Below are positions 17,874 to 26,129 of a DNA stretch of 64,000 nucleotides, piece by piece. The translations under genes were made by a program, and so were the position numbers. Positions within the stretch are counted from its first letter, which is position 1. Each line of letters begins with the position of its first letter. Source of the DNA: Brachybacterium sp. YJGR34 (lineage in GTDB: Bacteria > Actinomycetota > Actinomycetes > Actinomycetales > Dermabacteraceae); the NCBI RefSeq assembly GCF_003347015.1, contig NZ_PNFB01000005.1, positions 124,001 to 188,000 of the forward strand, given 5' to 3'. The notes below the pieces were generated by a model. It ran no database searches, was not told where the DNA came from, and saw only the letters and a list, made by a program, of their open reading frames with translations.

Positions 17874-20800
17874 ATGGTCGAGACGCAGGCGGTCACCGAC
17901 TACTTCGCACAGGTGCTGCGCAGGGGCCGGCTCGAGGCCGTGAGCTTCACCGAGGGGGAGGCCACCGCCGCGGTGCCGCGCGCCATGATCGCGGCGGGGC
18001 GACTGCCCGAGGCGGAGACGCAGGCCCTGTTCGCGGCCCATGAGCGCGCTGCGGAGAAGCCGCCCAAGCAGCCCGTGGCCACCCTCGAGGTGGTCATCGG
18101 CCTGGCCACGCTCCCCACCGAGCGCGGCGAGTCCCGTGACGGCCTGCTGCTGCTGACCGCGACGCTGGACCGCGATGGCACCCTCACCCCCTCGCTCGAG
18201 ACCGGCACCACACCCTGGATCCCCGCCGAGCGCCTGGAGGCCCCGACCCTCACGGACCGCGAAGTGATGGTCGGGCCGCTCGAGCGGTTCTGGCGCGTCA
18301 CCCGCACCGAGCTCGCCGCGCGGATCTCCCGCTGCTCCACCGCCGCGGACGCGCTCGCACTCGCCCAGACCCTCTTCGACGGCGTCGCGGGGCTGACTCT
18401 GGACGAGTTCGCGGCTCACCATGAGGAAGCGGGCCGGCACGTCGAGATCGTCACCTGCTATGTCCGGGAGTACGAGCGGATCAGCGCGGTCGGCGCACTG
18501 ATGCCCCTGTATGCGCATCTGGAACGCACCGGCCACGCCCCCGCTCTGCTGGAACGCCTGGTCAGCGGCTGGGACGGGCCGCGCCGCCACGAGGAGGAGC
18601 TGCATGCGGGCGACGGGCTGCTGCTCTCCGCCCTGCAGGCCGGCGGCTCGATGGGGGACAAGCACGCGCTCTCTCCCTCCCAGCGCCGCGCGGTCCACGC
18701 GCTCCTCGCCGCGCAGGACGGCGAGGTCACCGCCGTCTCGGGCCCGCCGGGGACGGGCAAGACGACGATGCTGCAGGCCGTGGTCGCGAACCTCCTCGTC
18801 CGCCACGCCCTGGAGGAGCGTGACGCCCCGGTGATCGTCGGTGCCTCGACGAACAATCAGGCGGTCAAGAACATCATCGATTCCTTCGCCTCGGTCGCGA
18901 AGGCTGCCCCGGGGATCCTGGATCAGCGCTGGCTGCCGCAGGTGCACCACGGGGAGCCGACGGATGAACCGCTCGCCGCACTGGCCGTGTTCTGCCCCTC
19001 CGGACCGCAGCGGAAAGCGGCCGAGAAGCGCTATCTGGTGGAGCAGAAGGATCGCGGCGGCCTGTACGCGACGTGCAGCTCGGAGGCCTATCTGCAGGCG
19101 GCGACGACACGATTCCTGCACGGGACGCAGGGGCTCTTCGGCCATATCGCGGAGCCGGCGACGGTGCGGAGCATGATCCACGACGCGCTGGTCGAGGTGG
19201 ACGGCTACCGCACCACCCTGCTCGCGGCGATGGCGGCCGACGGCCCCTCCGCGTCCTATCTCGAGCTGTGCGCTCAGGTCGAGGACGATGACCTCCTCGC
19301 CGGCCTGCCCGGCCTCGACCAGCTGCGGCAGTGCCAGGACCTCGACGCTCTCGATCAGCGGCTGGACACCACGCTGCGCTACGCGGCGTTCTGGTTGGCG
19401 GTGCACTACTACGAGGCGACCTGGCTGATGACCGACGATTTCCTCGGCGCGAAGGAGCGGTTCAAGACACAGAAGCAGTACAACGACCGCTACTGGGCTC
19501 AGGCCGCGGCACTCACCCCGTGCTTCGTCATGACCCTGTACCAGGTGCCTCGCTACTTCACCCTCTACACGGCCCCCGGCGAGCCGCCCTCCTACGAGGA
19601 GAACCGCATCGACCTGCTCATCGTCGACGAGGGAGGACAGGTGGACACGCCCATCGCCCTGCCCGCCGTCGCGCTCGCCCGTCGCGCCGTGGTGGTGGGC
19701 GACGAGAAGCAGCTCCCGCCGGTGTGGCCCCTCGACGAGGAGACGGATCGGGAGCTCGCCGAGGCCTCCGGCATCCCCGGCGGGACCTGGCGCGATGACC
19801 TTCGGGAGCGAGGTCTGACCTCCTCGGCGCCGTCGAGCCTCATGCGTGCCGCGAGCCACGCCGGCCGGTACAGCTATGGCGAGGCGCAGGCCGGGCTGCT
19901 GCTGCGCGAGCACCGTCGCTGCCACCCGGACATCATCGGCATCTGCAACGAGATGCTCTACGACGGTCTGCTCATTCCCACTCGGCCCGCGGACGACTCC
20001 CGTCTTGACGGCAAGGTGCCCGCGGTGGGCTGGCTCGACGTGCCGGACTCGCAGGACACCCACCAGGGCTCCAGCCGTGTCAACCGGCCCGAGGCGCGTG
20101 CGATCGCCGACTGGATCATCAGGCACTACGAGGAGCTCTACGCGCTGTACTGCGCGGACGGAGTGGAGGACCCGGTCTCCCCGCGGGAGCTGATCGGTGT
20201 GGTCACCCCGTTCCGCGCACAAGCGCAGGTCATCACCGCGCAGATCCGTGACGCGGTGCAGGAGGCTCGCACCGGGGAGCTGCCCGAGGAGCTCGCCGAG
20301 CACCTCCGCCGCGGGATCACGGTGGGCACCGCCCACGCTCTCCAGGGGGCAGAGCGACCGATCATCCTCTTCTCCGCCGTTTACGGCGGCAGCAGCGGCA
20401 TGTCCCCCTTCATCGACGCGAACCCCGAGCTCATGAACGTCGCCCTCTCGCGCGCCAAGGACCACTTCCTCGTTGTCGCCGCGCCGAACCGGTGGAACAC
20501 CGGGAAGATCTTCGAGCTGCTGGCCTCGCGGGCGGTGCGACCCCAGAGGCCGATGAGCACGGACGCGGACCCGGGGACCTCGGCCGCGGACCTGGTGCCA
20601 CCCGCCGACGGCGCAGCGTCCTCAGCGACCGTCGACCCCGTCGAGCAGGTGGCGCCACCGGTGGCGACGGAGCCGGCGGATGCCGCGGGGCCGGCCGCAG
20701 ATCCGGCTCCCGCGCGTCCGCCGCAGCCGGCCCCGCAGGGCGGCGCTTCCCTGTCCACCGTGATCAGGCGGTGGAAGGAGGATGGGCTGCTGCGCGAGGA

Positions 20801-21020
20801 GGATGCAGGGCTGACGGCGGTCGCCCTCAACCTCCGTGCTGCCGAGGCGGGAATCCTCGCCGGCGAGCCCGGGGACTGGAGGCCCACGGCACTCGCCGGG
20901 CTGGTCGGCGTGCTCGGCGTTCCCCAGACCTCGTCCGAGGGCACGCCGTACCTCGCGATCACGTACACCCCTATGGCCCAGGCGCTGCTGCTCCAGCTCT
21001 ACCTCGACGGGACGCTCTGA
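17874..21020 (+). CDS. UPF1/DNA2-like SF1 helicase with long N- and C-terminal extensions
   Basis: A 1048-residue superfamily 1B helicase. Motifs: Walker A G-P-P-G-T-G-K-T at 290-297, Walker B D-E-G-G-Q at 585-589 (the family usually has D-E-A-x-Q), G-D-E-K-Q-L-P-P-V at 609-617, R-C-H-P after R-E-H-R, V-T-P-F-R-A-Q at 777-783, T-A-H-A-L-Q-G-A-E at 819-827 and V-A-L-S-R-A-K at 856-862. The first 260 residues resemble no domain I can name. A Pro/Ala-rich linker leads to a C-terminal region of about 100 residues that starts with L-S-T-V-I-R-R-W-K-E. It uses a GGGGGAGG site before the ATG. The gene is divergent from the DnaQ-PIF1 gene across 183 bases, so the two may be co-regulated. Confidence 0.88.
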   Translation: MVETQAVTDYFAQVLRRGRLEAVSFTEGEATAAVPRAMIAAGRLPEAETQALFAAHERAAEKPPKQPVATLEVVIGLATLPTERGESRDGLLLLTATLDRDGTLTPSLETGTTPWIPAERLEAPTLTDREVMVGPLERFWRVTRTELAARISRCSTAADALALAQTLFDGVAGLTLDEFAAHHEEAGRHVEIVTCYVREYERISAVGALMPLYAHLERTGHAPALLERLVSGWDGPRRHEEELHAGDGLLLSALQAGGSMGDKHALSPSQRRAVHALLAAQDGEVTAVSGPPGTGKTTMLQAVVANLLVRHALEERDAPVIVGASTNNQAVKNIIDSFASVAKAAPGILDQRWLPQVHHGEPTDEPLAALAVFCPSGPQRKAAEKRYLVEQKDRGGLYATCSSEAYLQAATTRFLHGTQGLFGHIAEPATVRSMIHDALVEVDGYRTTLLAAMAADGPSASYLELCAQVEDDDLLAGLPGLDQLRQCQDLDALDQRLDTTLRYAAFWLAVHYYEATWLMTDDFLGAKERFKTQKQYNDRYWAQAAALTPCFVMTLYQVPRYFTLYTAPGEPPSYEENRIDLLIVDEGGQVDTPIALPAVALARRAVVVGDEKQLPPVWPLDEETDRELAEASGIPGGTWRDDLRERGLTSSAPSSLMRAASHAGRYSYGEAQAGLLLREHRRCHPDIIGICNEMLYDGLLIPTRPADDSRLDGKVPAVGWLDVPDSQDTHQGSSRVNRPEARAIADWIIRHYEELYALYCADGVEDPVSPRELIGVVTPFRAQAQVITAQIRDAVQEARTGELPEELAEHLRRGITVGTAHALQGAERPIILFSAVYGGSSGMSPFIDANPELMNVALSRAKDHFLVVAAPNRWNTGKIFELLASRAVRPQRPMSTDADPGTSAADLVPPADGAASSATVDPVEQVAPPVATEPADAAGPAADPAPARPPQPAPQGGASLSTVIRRWKEDGLLREEDAGLTAVALNLRAAEAGILAGEPGDWRPTALAGLVGVLGVPQTSSEGTPYLAITYTPMAQALLLQLYLDGTL

Positions 21021-21029
21021 GCGCCCCAC

Positions 21030-21035
21030 TACTCT
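21030..21035 (+). promoter_or_regulatory. -10 box of probable leaderless kinase transcript
   Basis: TACTCT is followed by six bases (GACTCC) and the ATG at 21042; no ribosome site fits in between. This suggests transcription starting on the start codon, independent of the helicase gene upstream. Confidence 0.5.
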
Positions 21036-21041
21036 GACTCC

Positions 21042-22550
21042 ATGCCCGGCCTCCTCTGTCTCGACCTCGGCACCTCCTCCGCGAAGGCCGCGCTGATCGA
21101 CACCGGCGGCCACCTGCTCGCCACCGCGAGCTCCGCCTACCCCACCCGCAGCACCTCCGACGGCGGCGCCGAGCAGGACCCCGCCGACTGGGTGCGCGCC
21201 GCCCGGGCAGCGATCGCCCCGGTGCTCCCCGCCTCGGACGGCCTCGCAGGGCTGTGCCTGACCGGTCAGATGCAGGACCTCGTCCTCGAGGGCCCTGCCG
21301 GCGCCGCGCACCCCGCCGTCCTCTACAGCGACCGCCGCGCCGGTGCGGAGGCCGAGGAGATCCGTGCCCGCCTCGCCCGTGACGGGGAGGACTGGGAGGA
21401 GCTGACCGCCAACCATCAGGACGCCGGCTGCTGCGCGGCGATGTTCCTCCGCCTGGCGCGCACCGACCCCGCGGCGATCGCTCGCGCCATCTCGATCACC
21501 TTCGGGCCGGCCGGCCACCTCGCCGTCGTTCTCGGCGCGGGCAGCTGGTGCGATCCGACCACCGCGGCCGCCACCGGCCTGCTCGAGGCCGGCACACGGG
21601 ACTGGTCCGGTGCCGTCGCCCGCGCCGCGGGCATCGACCTGGCCCTGCTGCCGCGCCTGACCACGGACGCCGGCCAGGTCGTGGGCCGCACGGGAGCTGG
21701 CGCCGGCGCCCTCCTCGGTCTCCCCGCCGGCGTGCCGATCGTGCTCGCCCCCGGGGACGCAGGGGCGGCGACCCTCGGCGTCACGGGGCTCGCGGCGGGC
21801 CGCGACCACGCCTCGCTCGGCACCAGCGGCTGGATTGCCGGGGTGCGCACGGCCGACGGCTCTCCCGCGGCCGACGGCGCCTCGCACCGTCTCGCGCTCG
21901 CCGGCGGCACCACCCTGCACATCTCCGCCCTGCTCGCCGCCGGATCCGCGGCCGCCTGGGCGCGGCGCACCTACCTCGGCGGAACGGACGCGGCGGGCGC
22001 CGACCGCCTCCTCGAGCAGCGGGAGCAGGAGCACGGCCGCGGTCCGACGGGGCTGCTCGCCCTGCCCTCGCTGGGCGGGGAGAGGTTCCCCGTCCGGGAC
22101 GAGGCGCTGCGCGGCGCGGTGCTCGGCCTCGATGCCTCCACCGGGCCGGTGGACCTCTACGCGGGCATGCTCGAGGGCATCGCCCTGGCCCTGTCCCACG
22201 CGCTCGAGGACCGACCGGCCGGCGATCCGCTGCCCGTGGTCGGCGGCGGCGCGGCCTCGGCCCCCTGGCGCCGGATCCTCGCCGACGTCACCGGCCGTCC
22301 GGTCCTCGCCGTCGACGGCACCGATGCGACCCTGCTCGGCGCCGCGCTTGCCGGCGCCGAGGCGCTCGGCCTCGACCATCGCCTCGCCCCGCTCGCCGAC
22401 CAGGGCGGGGAGCCGGTCGAGCCCGATCCGTCGGCCGCCGCGGCCTACCGCGCCCTGCGCCCCGCGCACCGCGAGCTCTACGAGGCCGCCGCCCGGATCG
22501 GGCGGCGCAGCGAGGACGGCTCGTCTCCGCGAACCGCCGGCGTGATCTAG
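21042..22550 (+). CDS. FGGY-family carbohydrate kinase (xylulokinase-like)
   Basis: A 502-residue kinase of the FGGY family, which phosphorylates a sugar with ATP in the cytoplasm. Visible are the N-terminal phosphate loop L-D-L-G-T-S-S-A-K-A-A, the G-Q-M-Q-D stretch that in xylulokinases reads G-Q-M-H, the S-D-R-R-A catalytic region, a G-T-S-G-W-I-A-G nucleotide motif and V-V-G-G-G-A-A-S-A-P-W near the C-terminus. Xylulose is the likeliest substrate by overall pattern and fits the xyloside genes elsewhere in the window, but other ketoses are possible. Its 3' end overlaps the convergent gene by four bases. Confidence 0.85.
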   Translation: MPGLLCLDLGTSSAKAALIDTGGHLLATASSAYPTRSTSDGGAEQDPADWVRAARAAIAPVLPASDGLAGLCLTGQMQDLVLEGPAGAAHPAVLYSDRRAGAEAEEIRARLARDGEDWEELTANHQDAGCCAAMFLRLARTDPAAIARAISITFGPAGHLAVVLGAGSWCDPTTAAATGLLEAGTRDWSGAVARAAGIDLALLPRLTTDAGQVVGRTGAGAGALLGLPAGVPIVLAPGDAGAATLGVTGLAAGRDHASLGTSGWIAGVRTADGSPAADGASHRLALAGGTTLHISALLAAGSAAAWARRTYLGGTDAAGADRLLEQREQEHGRGPTGLLALPSLGGERFPVRDEALRGAVLGLDASTGPVDLYAGMLEGIALALSHALEDRPAGDPLPVVGGGAASAPWRRILADVTGRPVLAVDGTDATLLGAALAGAEALGLDHRLAPLADQGGEPVEPDPSAAAAYRALRPAHRELYEAAARIGRRSEDGSSPRTAGVI

Positions 22551-24082
22551 CGACCAGCGGTGGGAGCGCCCTGCTCCAGCATCGCTCGGCTGGTGCGGTA
22601 CTCCTCCGCCTCGGCATCGGTGCGGAACTCGAGCACGGAGACTCGCTGTCTCCTGAGCGCCTCGAGGACCTCGGCCGGCGTGACGCGGAAGAACTCCTTG
22701 CGGGAGTTCACCTGGTTCAGCCTCCGCTCCGCGAACTCGCGGTGGAGCTCGTTCTCGACGCTGACCGCATCGTCGGAGAAGAACAGCGCATGCACGTCGA
22801 AGGTGAAGGGGACGGAGGCGTCTCCGAGCTCCTTCACCCGATCCATCGGCTCGAGCCTGCGGGTCATGCCGATCTTCACGACGCCCTCGCCGAAGGCTCC
22901 GATGTTGGAGATGACGTAGACGTATCCGGCCCGGATGTTCGCGGCGCGATAGTCGGCCTGCGCGATCTCCTCGTCGATCGTGGCGAGCTGCTGCTGCAGC
23001 TCGTCGGCCCGAGCATCGTCGCCGGCCGCCCGGAGCCGGCGGATCGAGTTGAGGTAGTGGGTGCGCTCCTTCTCGAGCCGCTCCTTCTCAGCACGCAGCT
23101 CCTGTTCCGCCCGTCGCTGCTCCCGCAGTTCCTCGCGGCGCTCACGATCGAGCACCTTCTCCGCCGCGACGGCTTCGTGATGGCGGGCCGCCAGCTCGAT
23201 CTCCCGCAGGCGGAGCCGGTGATAGCTCGCGTCGACCGCGAGGGAGATCATGGTGCCCTGCTTCTCGATCTGCTCCTTCGCCCGTATGAGTCGCTTCAGC
23301 GCCGGGGTCAGGTTCCCCGTCTTCACCGTCTTGACCGCGTTCTCCGCCTCGGCGTTGTATGCCCGCAGCATGATCCGACGCATCTGGTTCACAAAGGTCT
23401 TCCCCTTGGCGGCGGAATTGTTGAACGTGAACGCGGAGACCGCGTGGATCGCTCGGTCGTACTTGTTGCTGTCCTTGATCTGTGAGCGCACGGTCGCGAG
23501 CTCTGCGGCGAGCGAAGCCGATGACTCGGCGACGTGTTCGTAGTCGAACAGCCCGCGCGCCTCGAGCTCCACGCGATCGCGGGAGACGATGATGTCCTGT
23601 TCCACGGTGGCCAGCTCGGACCGGGCGCGGGCGATCTGCTGCTGCACCGCGGACAGCTCTCCGGTCACGGCACGGATCTGCTCGGACACCCGAGCTCGCT
23701 CAGCGACCTCCTGAGACCGGAGTGCTTCGAGGCGCACTGCGATCTCCGCGGCTTCGAGGCCTCCGTAGTCGCGGGCCACCCTCTCGAGGGCCGACACCCG
23801 GGAGCGCAGCTGCTTGGTCTCGGCCTGGAGGTCGGTGGCGATCTTCTTCGCGGAGAACACGGTGATCTTGGCGTCGGCGGCGTCCGCACTCCCGGTGGTG
23901 GTCGCCTGCGCGGCGGCCGTCCGCTCGTTATCCGGGGCCACGGGGAGCAGGGGATCGTCGCTGCGAACTCCCTGGTCGATCACGGCGTCGCGCCAGCGGC
24001 CTCCGTCCCACCACCTCTGCTCATGCCGTCCGGAGGGGTCCGGGTACCACCCTGGTGGCACCGAGCTCTGTTCACTCATCAT
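22547..24082 (-). CDS. DUF2510 / coiled-coil DUF4041 / GIY-YIG (T5orf172-like) protein
   Basis: A 511-residue protein in three parts. Residues 9-33 are a DUF2510 module (P-P-G-W-Y-P-D-P-S-G then R-W-W-D-G-G-R-W). Residues 76-380 are highly charged and mostly helical, with long coiled coils (for example E-Q-E-L-R-A-E-K-E-R-L-E-K) around a DUF4041-like core with F-N-N-S-A-A-K-G-K-T-F. Residues 386-470 form a T5orf172/MUG113-type GIY-YIG domain (Y-V-Y-V-I-S-N, V-V-K-I-G-M-T-R-R, E-N-E-L-H-R-E-F). GGAGGG lies eight bases before the ATG. Such proteins often occur in phage and defence contexts, but function is unknown. A GACAGT/ACTGTC inverted repeat at 24176-24197 lies upstream. Confidence 0.82.
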   Translation of the reverse strand: MMSEQSSVPPGWYPDPSGRHEQRWWDGGRWRDAVIDQGVRSDDPLLPVAPDNERTAAAQATTTGSADAADAKITVFSAKKIATDLQAETKQLRSRVSALERVARDYGGLEAAEIAVRLEALRSQEVAERARVSEQIRAVTGELSAVQQQIARARSELATVEQDIIVSRDRVELEARGLFDYEHVAESSASLAAELATVRSQIKDSNKYDRAIHAVSAFTFNNSAAKGKTFVNQMRRIMLRAYNAEAENAVKTVKTGNLTPALKRLIRAKEQIEKQGTMISLAVDASYHRLRLREIELAARHHEAVAAEKVLDRERREELREQRRAEQELRAEKERLEKERTHYLNSIRRLRAAGDDARADELQQQLATIDEEIAQADYRAANIRAGYVYVISNIGAFGEGVVKIGMTRRLEPMDRVKELGDASVPFTFDVHALFFSDDAVSVENELHREFAERRLNQVNSRKEFFRVTPAEVLEALRRQRVSVLEFRTDAEAEEYRTSRAMLEQGAPTAGR

Positions 24083-24221
24083 CCGTCGTCCCTCCTGGTG
24101 TGCGGAATGAGGCTGTGGTGCTGCTCGGATCCGGTTCGGAGGCCGGGCCCGCTCCCCATCATGCGCCGTCCTACTGACAGTCGACGGGGCTACTGTCTTC
24201 ACCGTCAGAAGTCACATGCCC

Positions 24222-25046
24222 TCAGGTCCCGGGCGATGCCGCCGAATCGAGACCCGAGACCGCGCGGATCCCCACCTCCGCCCGGCATTCGAGGAGGAAC
24301 TCTCGCCAGCCCTGAGCACCTCGATCGGCTCCCGCCCCGGCGAGGTTCTCGCCGGCCCGGTAGGCGCGGCCGATCGCACCGGGCACGCGGATCGGGATGC
24401 CCCGGCGACGGCGCCGGCCGTGGACCTCGGCGTACGCGTCGGCGAGGGCACGCACGTCCAGCACCGCGGGACCTGCAAGATCCGGGACCCGTCCGGCGGG
24501 CTCGTCGAGGGCGAGCTCCACCAGACGCGCGGCGACCTCCTGCACGTGGATCGGTTCGAAGCGCAGGCCACCCGCAAGGGGCAACAGGGGGAGACGACTG
24601 AGCCCGCGCGCCAGGGGCAGCACGAACTCGTGGAGCTGGGCGGCGCGCAGGATCGTGAAGGGTACGCCGGAGGCGACGAGCGAGCGCTCGGCGGCGGCCT
24701 TCGCACGGAAGTACCCGATCGGCATGGCATCCGCTCCGATCACCGAGATCAGCAGCAGATGCCCTACCCCAGCCTCTCGAGCGGCGGCAGCGAGGTTCTG
24801 TGCCGCCACGTCATCGCCCTTCGCGCCACCGGCCAGATGCAGCACCGTCTCCACCCCGTCCAGCGCCGCGGCCAGGCCGGTCCCGGCCACCGTGTCCCCC
24901 TGGACGTGCCGGATACCCGGGGAGTCGGTGCGCGGGTGACGCGACAGCACGCGCACCTCGGCGCCGGCGCGCCGTAGCATCGGCACCACCTGACTGCCGA
25001 TGGTCCCGGTGCCGCCGGTCACGAGCAGGGGCGGGGCAGTGGTCAT
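24222..25046 (-). CDS. NmrA-type NAD(P)-binding oxidoreductase/epimerase
   Basis: A 274-residue atypical short-chain dehydrogenase. The N-terminal nucleotide loop reads V-T-G-G-T-G-T-I-G-S, followed by V-L-H-L-A-G-G and later F-T-I-L-R-A-A-Q, as in NmrA and related NAD(P)-binding regulators or epimerases; the classical Y-x-x-x-K pair is not obvious. The ATG at 25046 with AAGGGTG before it gives the normal family start; longer in-frame starts add no homologous sequence. The gene is divergent from an ECF sigma gene, and an ECF-type promoter points towards it. This is the oxidoreductase/epimerase partner often found beside ECF41 sigma factors. Confidence 0.85.
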   Translation of the reverse strand: MTTAPPLLVTGGTGTIGSQVVPMLRRAGAEVRVLSRHPRTDSPGIRHVQGDTVAGTGLAAALDGVETVLHLAGGAKGDDVAAQNLAAAAREAGVGHLLLISVIGADAMPIGYFRAKAAAERSLVASGVPFTILRAAQLHEFVLPLARGLSRLPLLPLAGGLRFEPIHVQEVAARLVELALDEPAGRVPDLAGPAVLDVRALADAYAEVHGRRRRRGIPIRVPGAIGRAYRAGENLAGAGADRGAQGWREFLLECRAEVGIRAVSGLDSAASPGT

Positions 25047-25097
25047 GGTGATCACCCTTCGCTGGTTCCACGAGGGCCTCTCCCTCGTCACCCCCTC

Positions 25098-25124
25098 GAC
25101 GAGCGACACCCCGGAGACGTGACA
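25098..25124 (-). promoter_or_regulatory. ECF41-like promoter of the NmrA-type gene
   Basis: On the minus strand TGTCACG (25124-25118) is followed after exactly 16 bases by CGTC (25101-25098). The pattern reported for ECF41 target promoters is TGTCACA, about 16 bases, CGTC. It directs transcription to the oxidoreductase gene with an untranslated leader of about 45 bases. Confidence 0.6.
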
Positions 25125-26038
25125 TGACGCAGCAGATGGACCTCGCGGAGCGCTTCGACCAGGAGCGGCCTCGGCTTCTGGCGGTCGCGCAGAAGCTGCT
25201 GGGCACCCGCGCCGACGCCGAGGACGCCGTCCAGGAGACCTGGCTGCGCCTCGCCCGCGCCGACGCCGCAGCGATCGAGAACCTTCCCGCCTGGCTCACC
25301 ACCGTCGTCTCCCGGGTGAGCCTCGACGTGCTGCGCGCTCCGCGGCGCACGCGCGAGCGCTCCTGGGAGGCCGAGCCGTGGCGGAACGAGCCCGAGGCGA
25401 CAGCGGGCGACCCCGCCGAGCTCGTGGCCGAGAGCGACCGGATCGGCGGCGCCCTGCTCCTGCTGCTGGAGCTGCTCAGCCCCGCGGAGCGGATCGCCTT
25501 CGTGCTCCACGACGCCTTCGAGCGGCCCTTCGACGAGATCGCCGCCGTGCTCGACCGGTCCCCGCAGGCGGCTCGTCAGCTCGCCTCCCGGGCACGACGT
25601 CAGCTGCGGGATGCCGACGGCCCGGCGCGCGCGGACCGTGACCGGGGGCGGCGCCTGGTGCAGGCGTGGCTGGAGGCCGCGCAGAACGGCGATGTCACCG
25701 CGCTGCTGTCCCTGCTCGACGACGGGGCCGCGCTGCGGGCGACCTCCGCGGCCGGGACCCGGACCATCCACGGGGCGCACGCGATCGCCGAGCAGGCCGT
25801 GCTCTCGGGCCGTCTGGCCGCCCACTCCACGCCGATACTCCTCGGCGGGCGGCCGGGGGTCGCGGCGGTGCTGCGGGGTCGCGTGGTCTCGATCATGGCC
25901 TTCGACGTCGCTGGTGAGCAGATCATCGGCCTCGACGTGCTCGCGGATCCAGAGCGGCTCGCGGCCCTCGAGGTGCAGGCGGTGCTCGATGCGGCGCCGC
26001 GCGGGCCGGCGGTCGCAGGCTGGTCGCACCCCCGCTGA
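25124..26038 (+). CDS. ECF sigma factor with SnoaL-like C-terminal extension (ECF41/SigJ-like)
   Basis: A 304-residue ECF sigma factor. Region 2 is seen in L-L-A-V-A-Q-K-L-L-G-T-R-A-D-A-E-D-A-V-Q and region 4 in L-S-P-A-E-R-I-A-F-V-L-H-D-A-F. After region 4 comes an extension of about 120 residues with a SnoaL/NTF2-like pattern ending in D-V-L-A-D-P-E-R-L. In ECF41 proteins such a tail regulates activity in place of an anti-sigma factor. The usual W-L-P-E-P linker motif is not seen; the equivalent place has W-E-A-E-P-W. GGAG lies seven bases before the ATG. It probably activates the divergent NmrA-type gene. Confidence 0.88.
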   Translation: MTQQMDLAERFDQERPRLLAVAQKLLGTRADAEDAVQETWLRLARADAAAIENLPAWLTTVVSRVSLDVLRAPRRTRERSWEAEPWRNEPEATAGDPAELVAESDRIGGALLLLLELLSPAERIAFVLHDAFERPFDEIAAVLDRSPQAARQLASRARRQLRDADGPARADRDRGRRLVQAWLEAAQNGDVTALLSLLDDGAALRATSAAGTRTIHGAHAIAEQAVLSGRLAAHSTPILLGGRPGVAAVLRGRVVSIMAFDVAGEQIIGLDVLADPERLAALEVQAVLDAAPRGPAVAGWSHPR

Positions 26039-26053
26039 GGCCGGCGGGGACTC

Positions 26054-26104
26054 GGGTGCGATTCCGAACCGGATTCGACAGAGATCTGGTTCGGAATCGC
26101 ACCC
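26054..26104. terminator. Strong bidirectional hairpin (17-bp arms)
   Basis: Perfect 17-base inverted repeat with arms 26054-26070 and 26088-26104 and a 17-base loop. It lies between the convergent sigma factor and deaminase genes, so it is best read as a bidirectional terminator. No T-run is present, as is common in high-GC actinobacteria. Confidence 0.75.
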
Positions 26105-26129
26105 AAGACCGCCGCGCAGCGGCCGCCGG

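Noticed and set aside
5559..24082. Prophage or integrative element covering the helicases and GIY-YIG proteins
   Set aside because: No integrase, tRNA attachment site, structural phage genes or change in base composition were seen, and sugar genes are interspersed.
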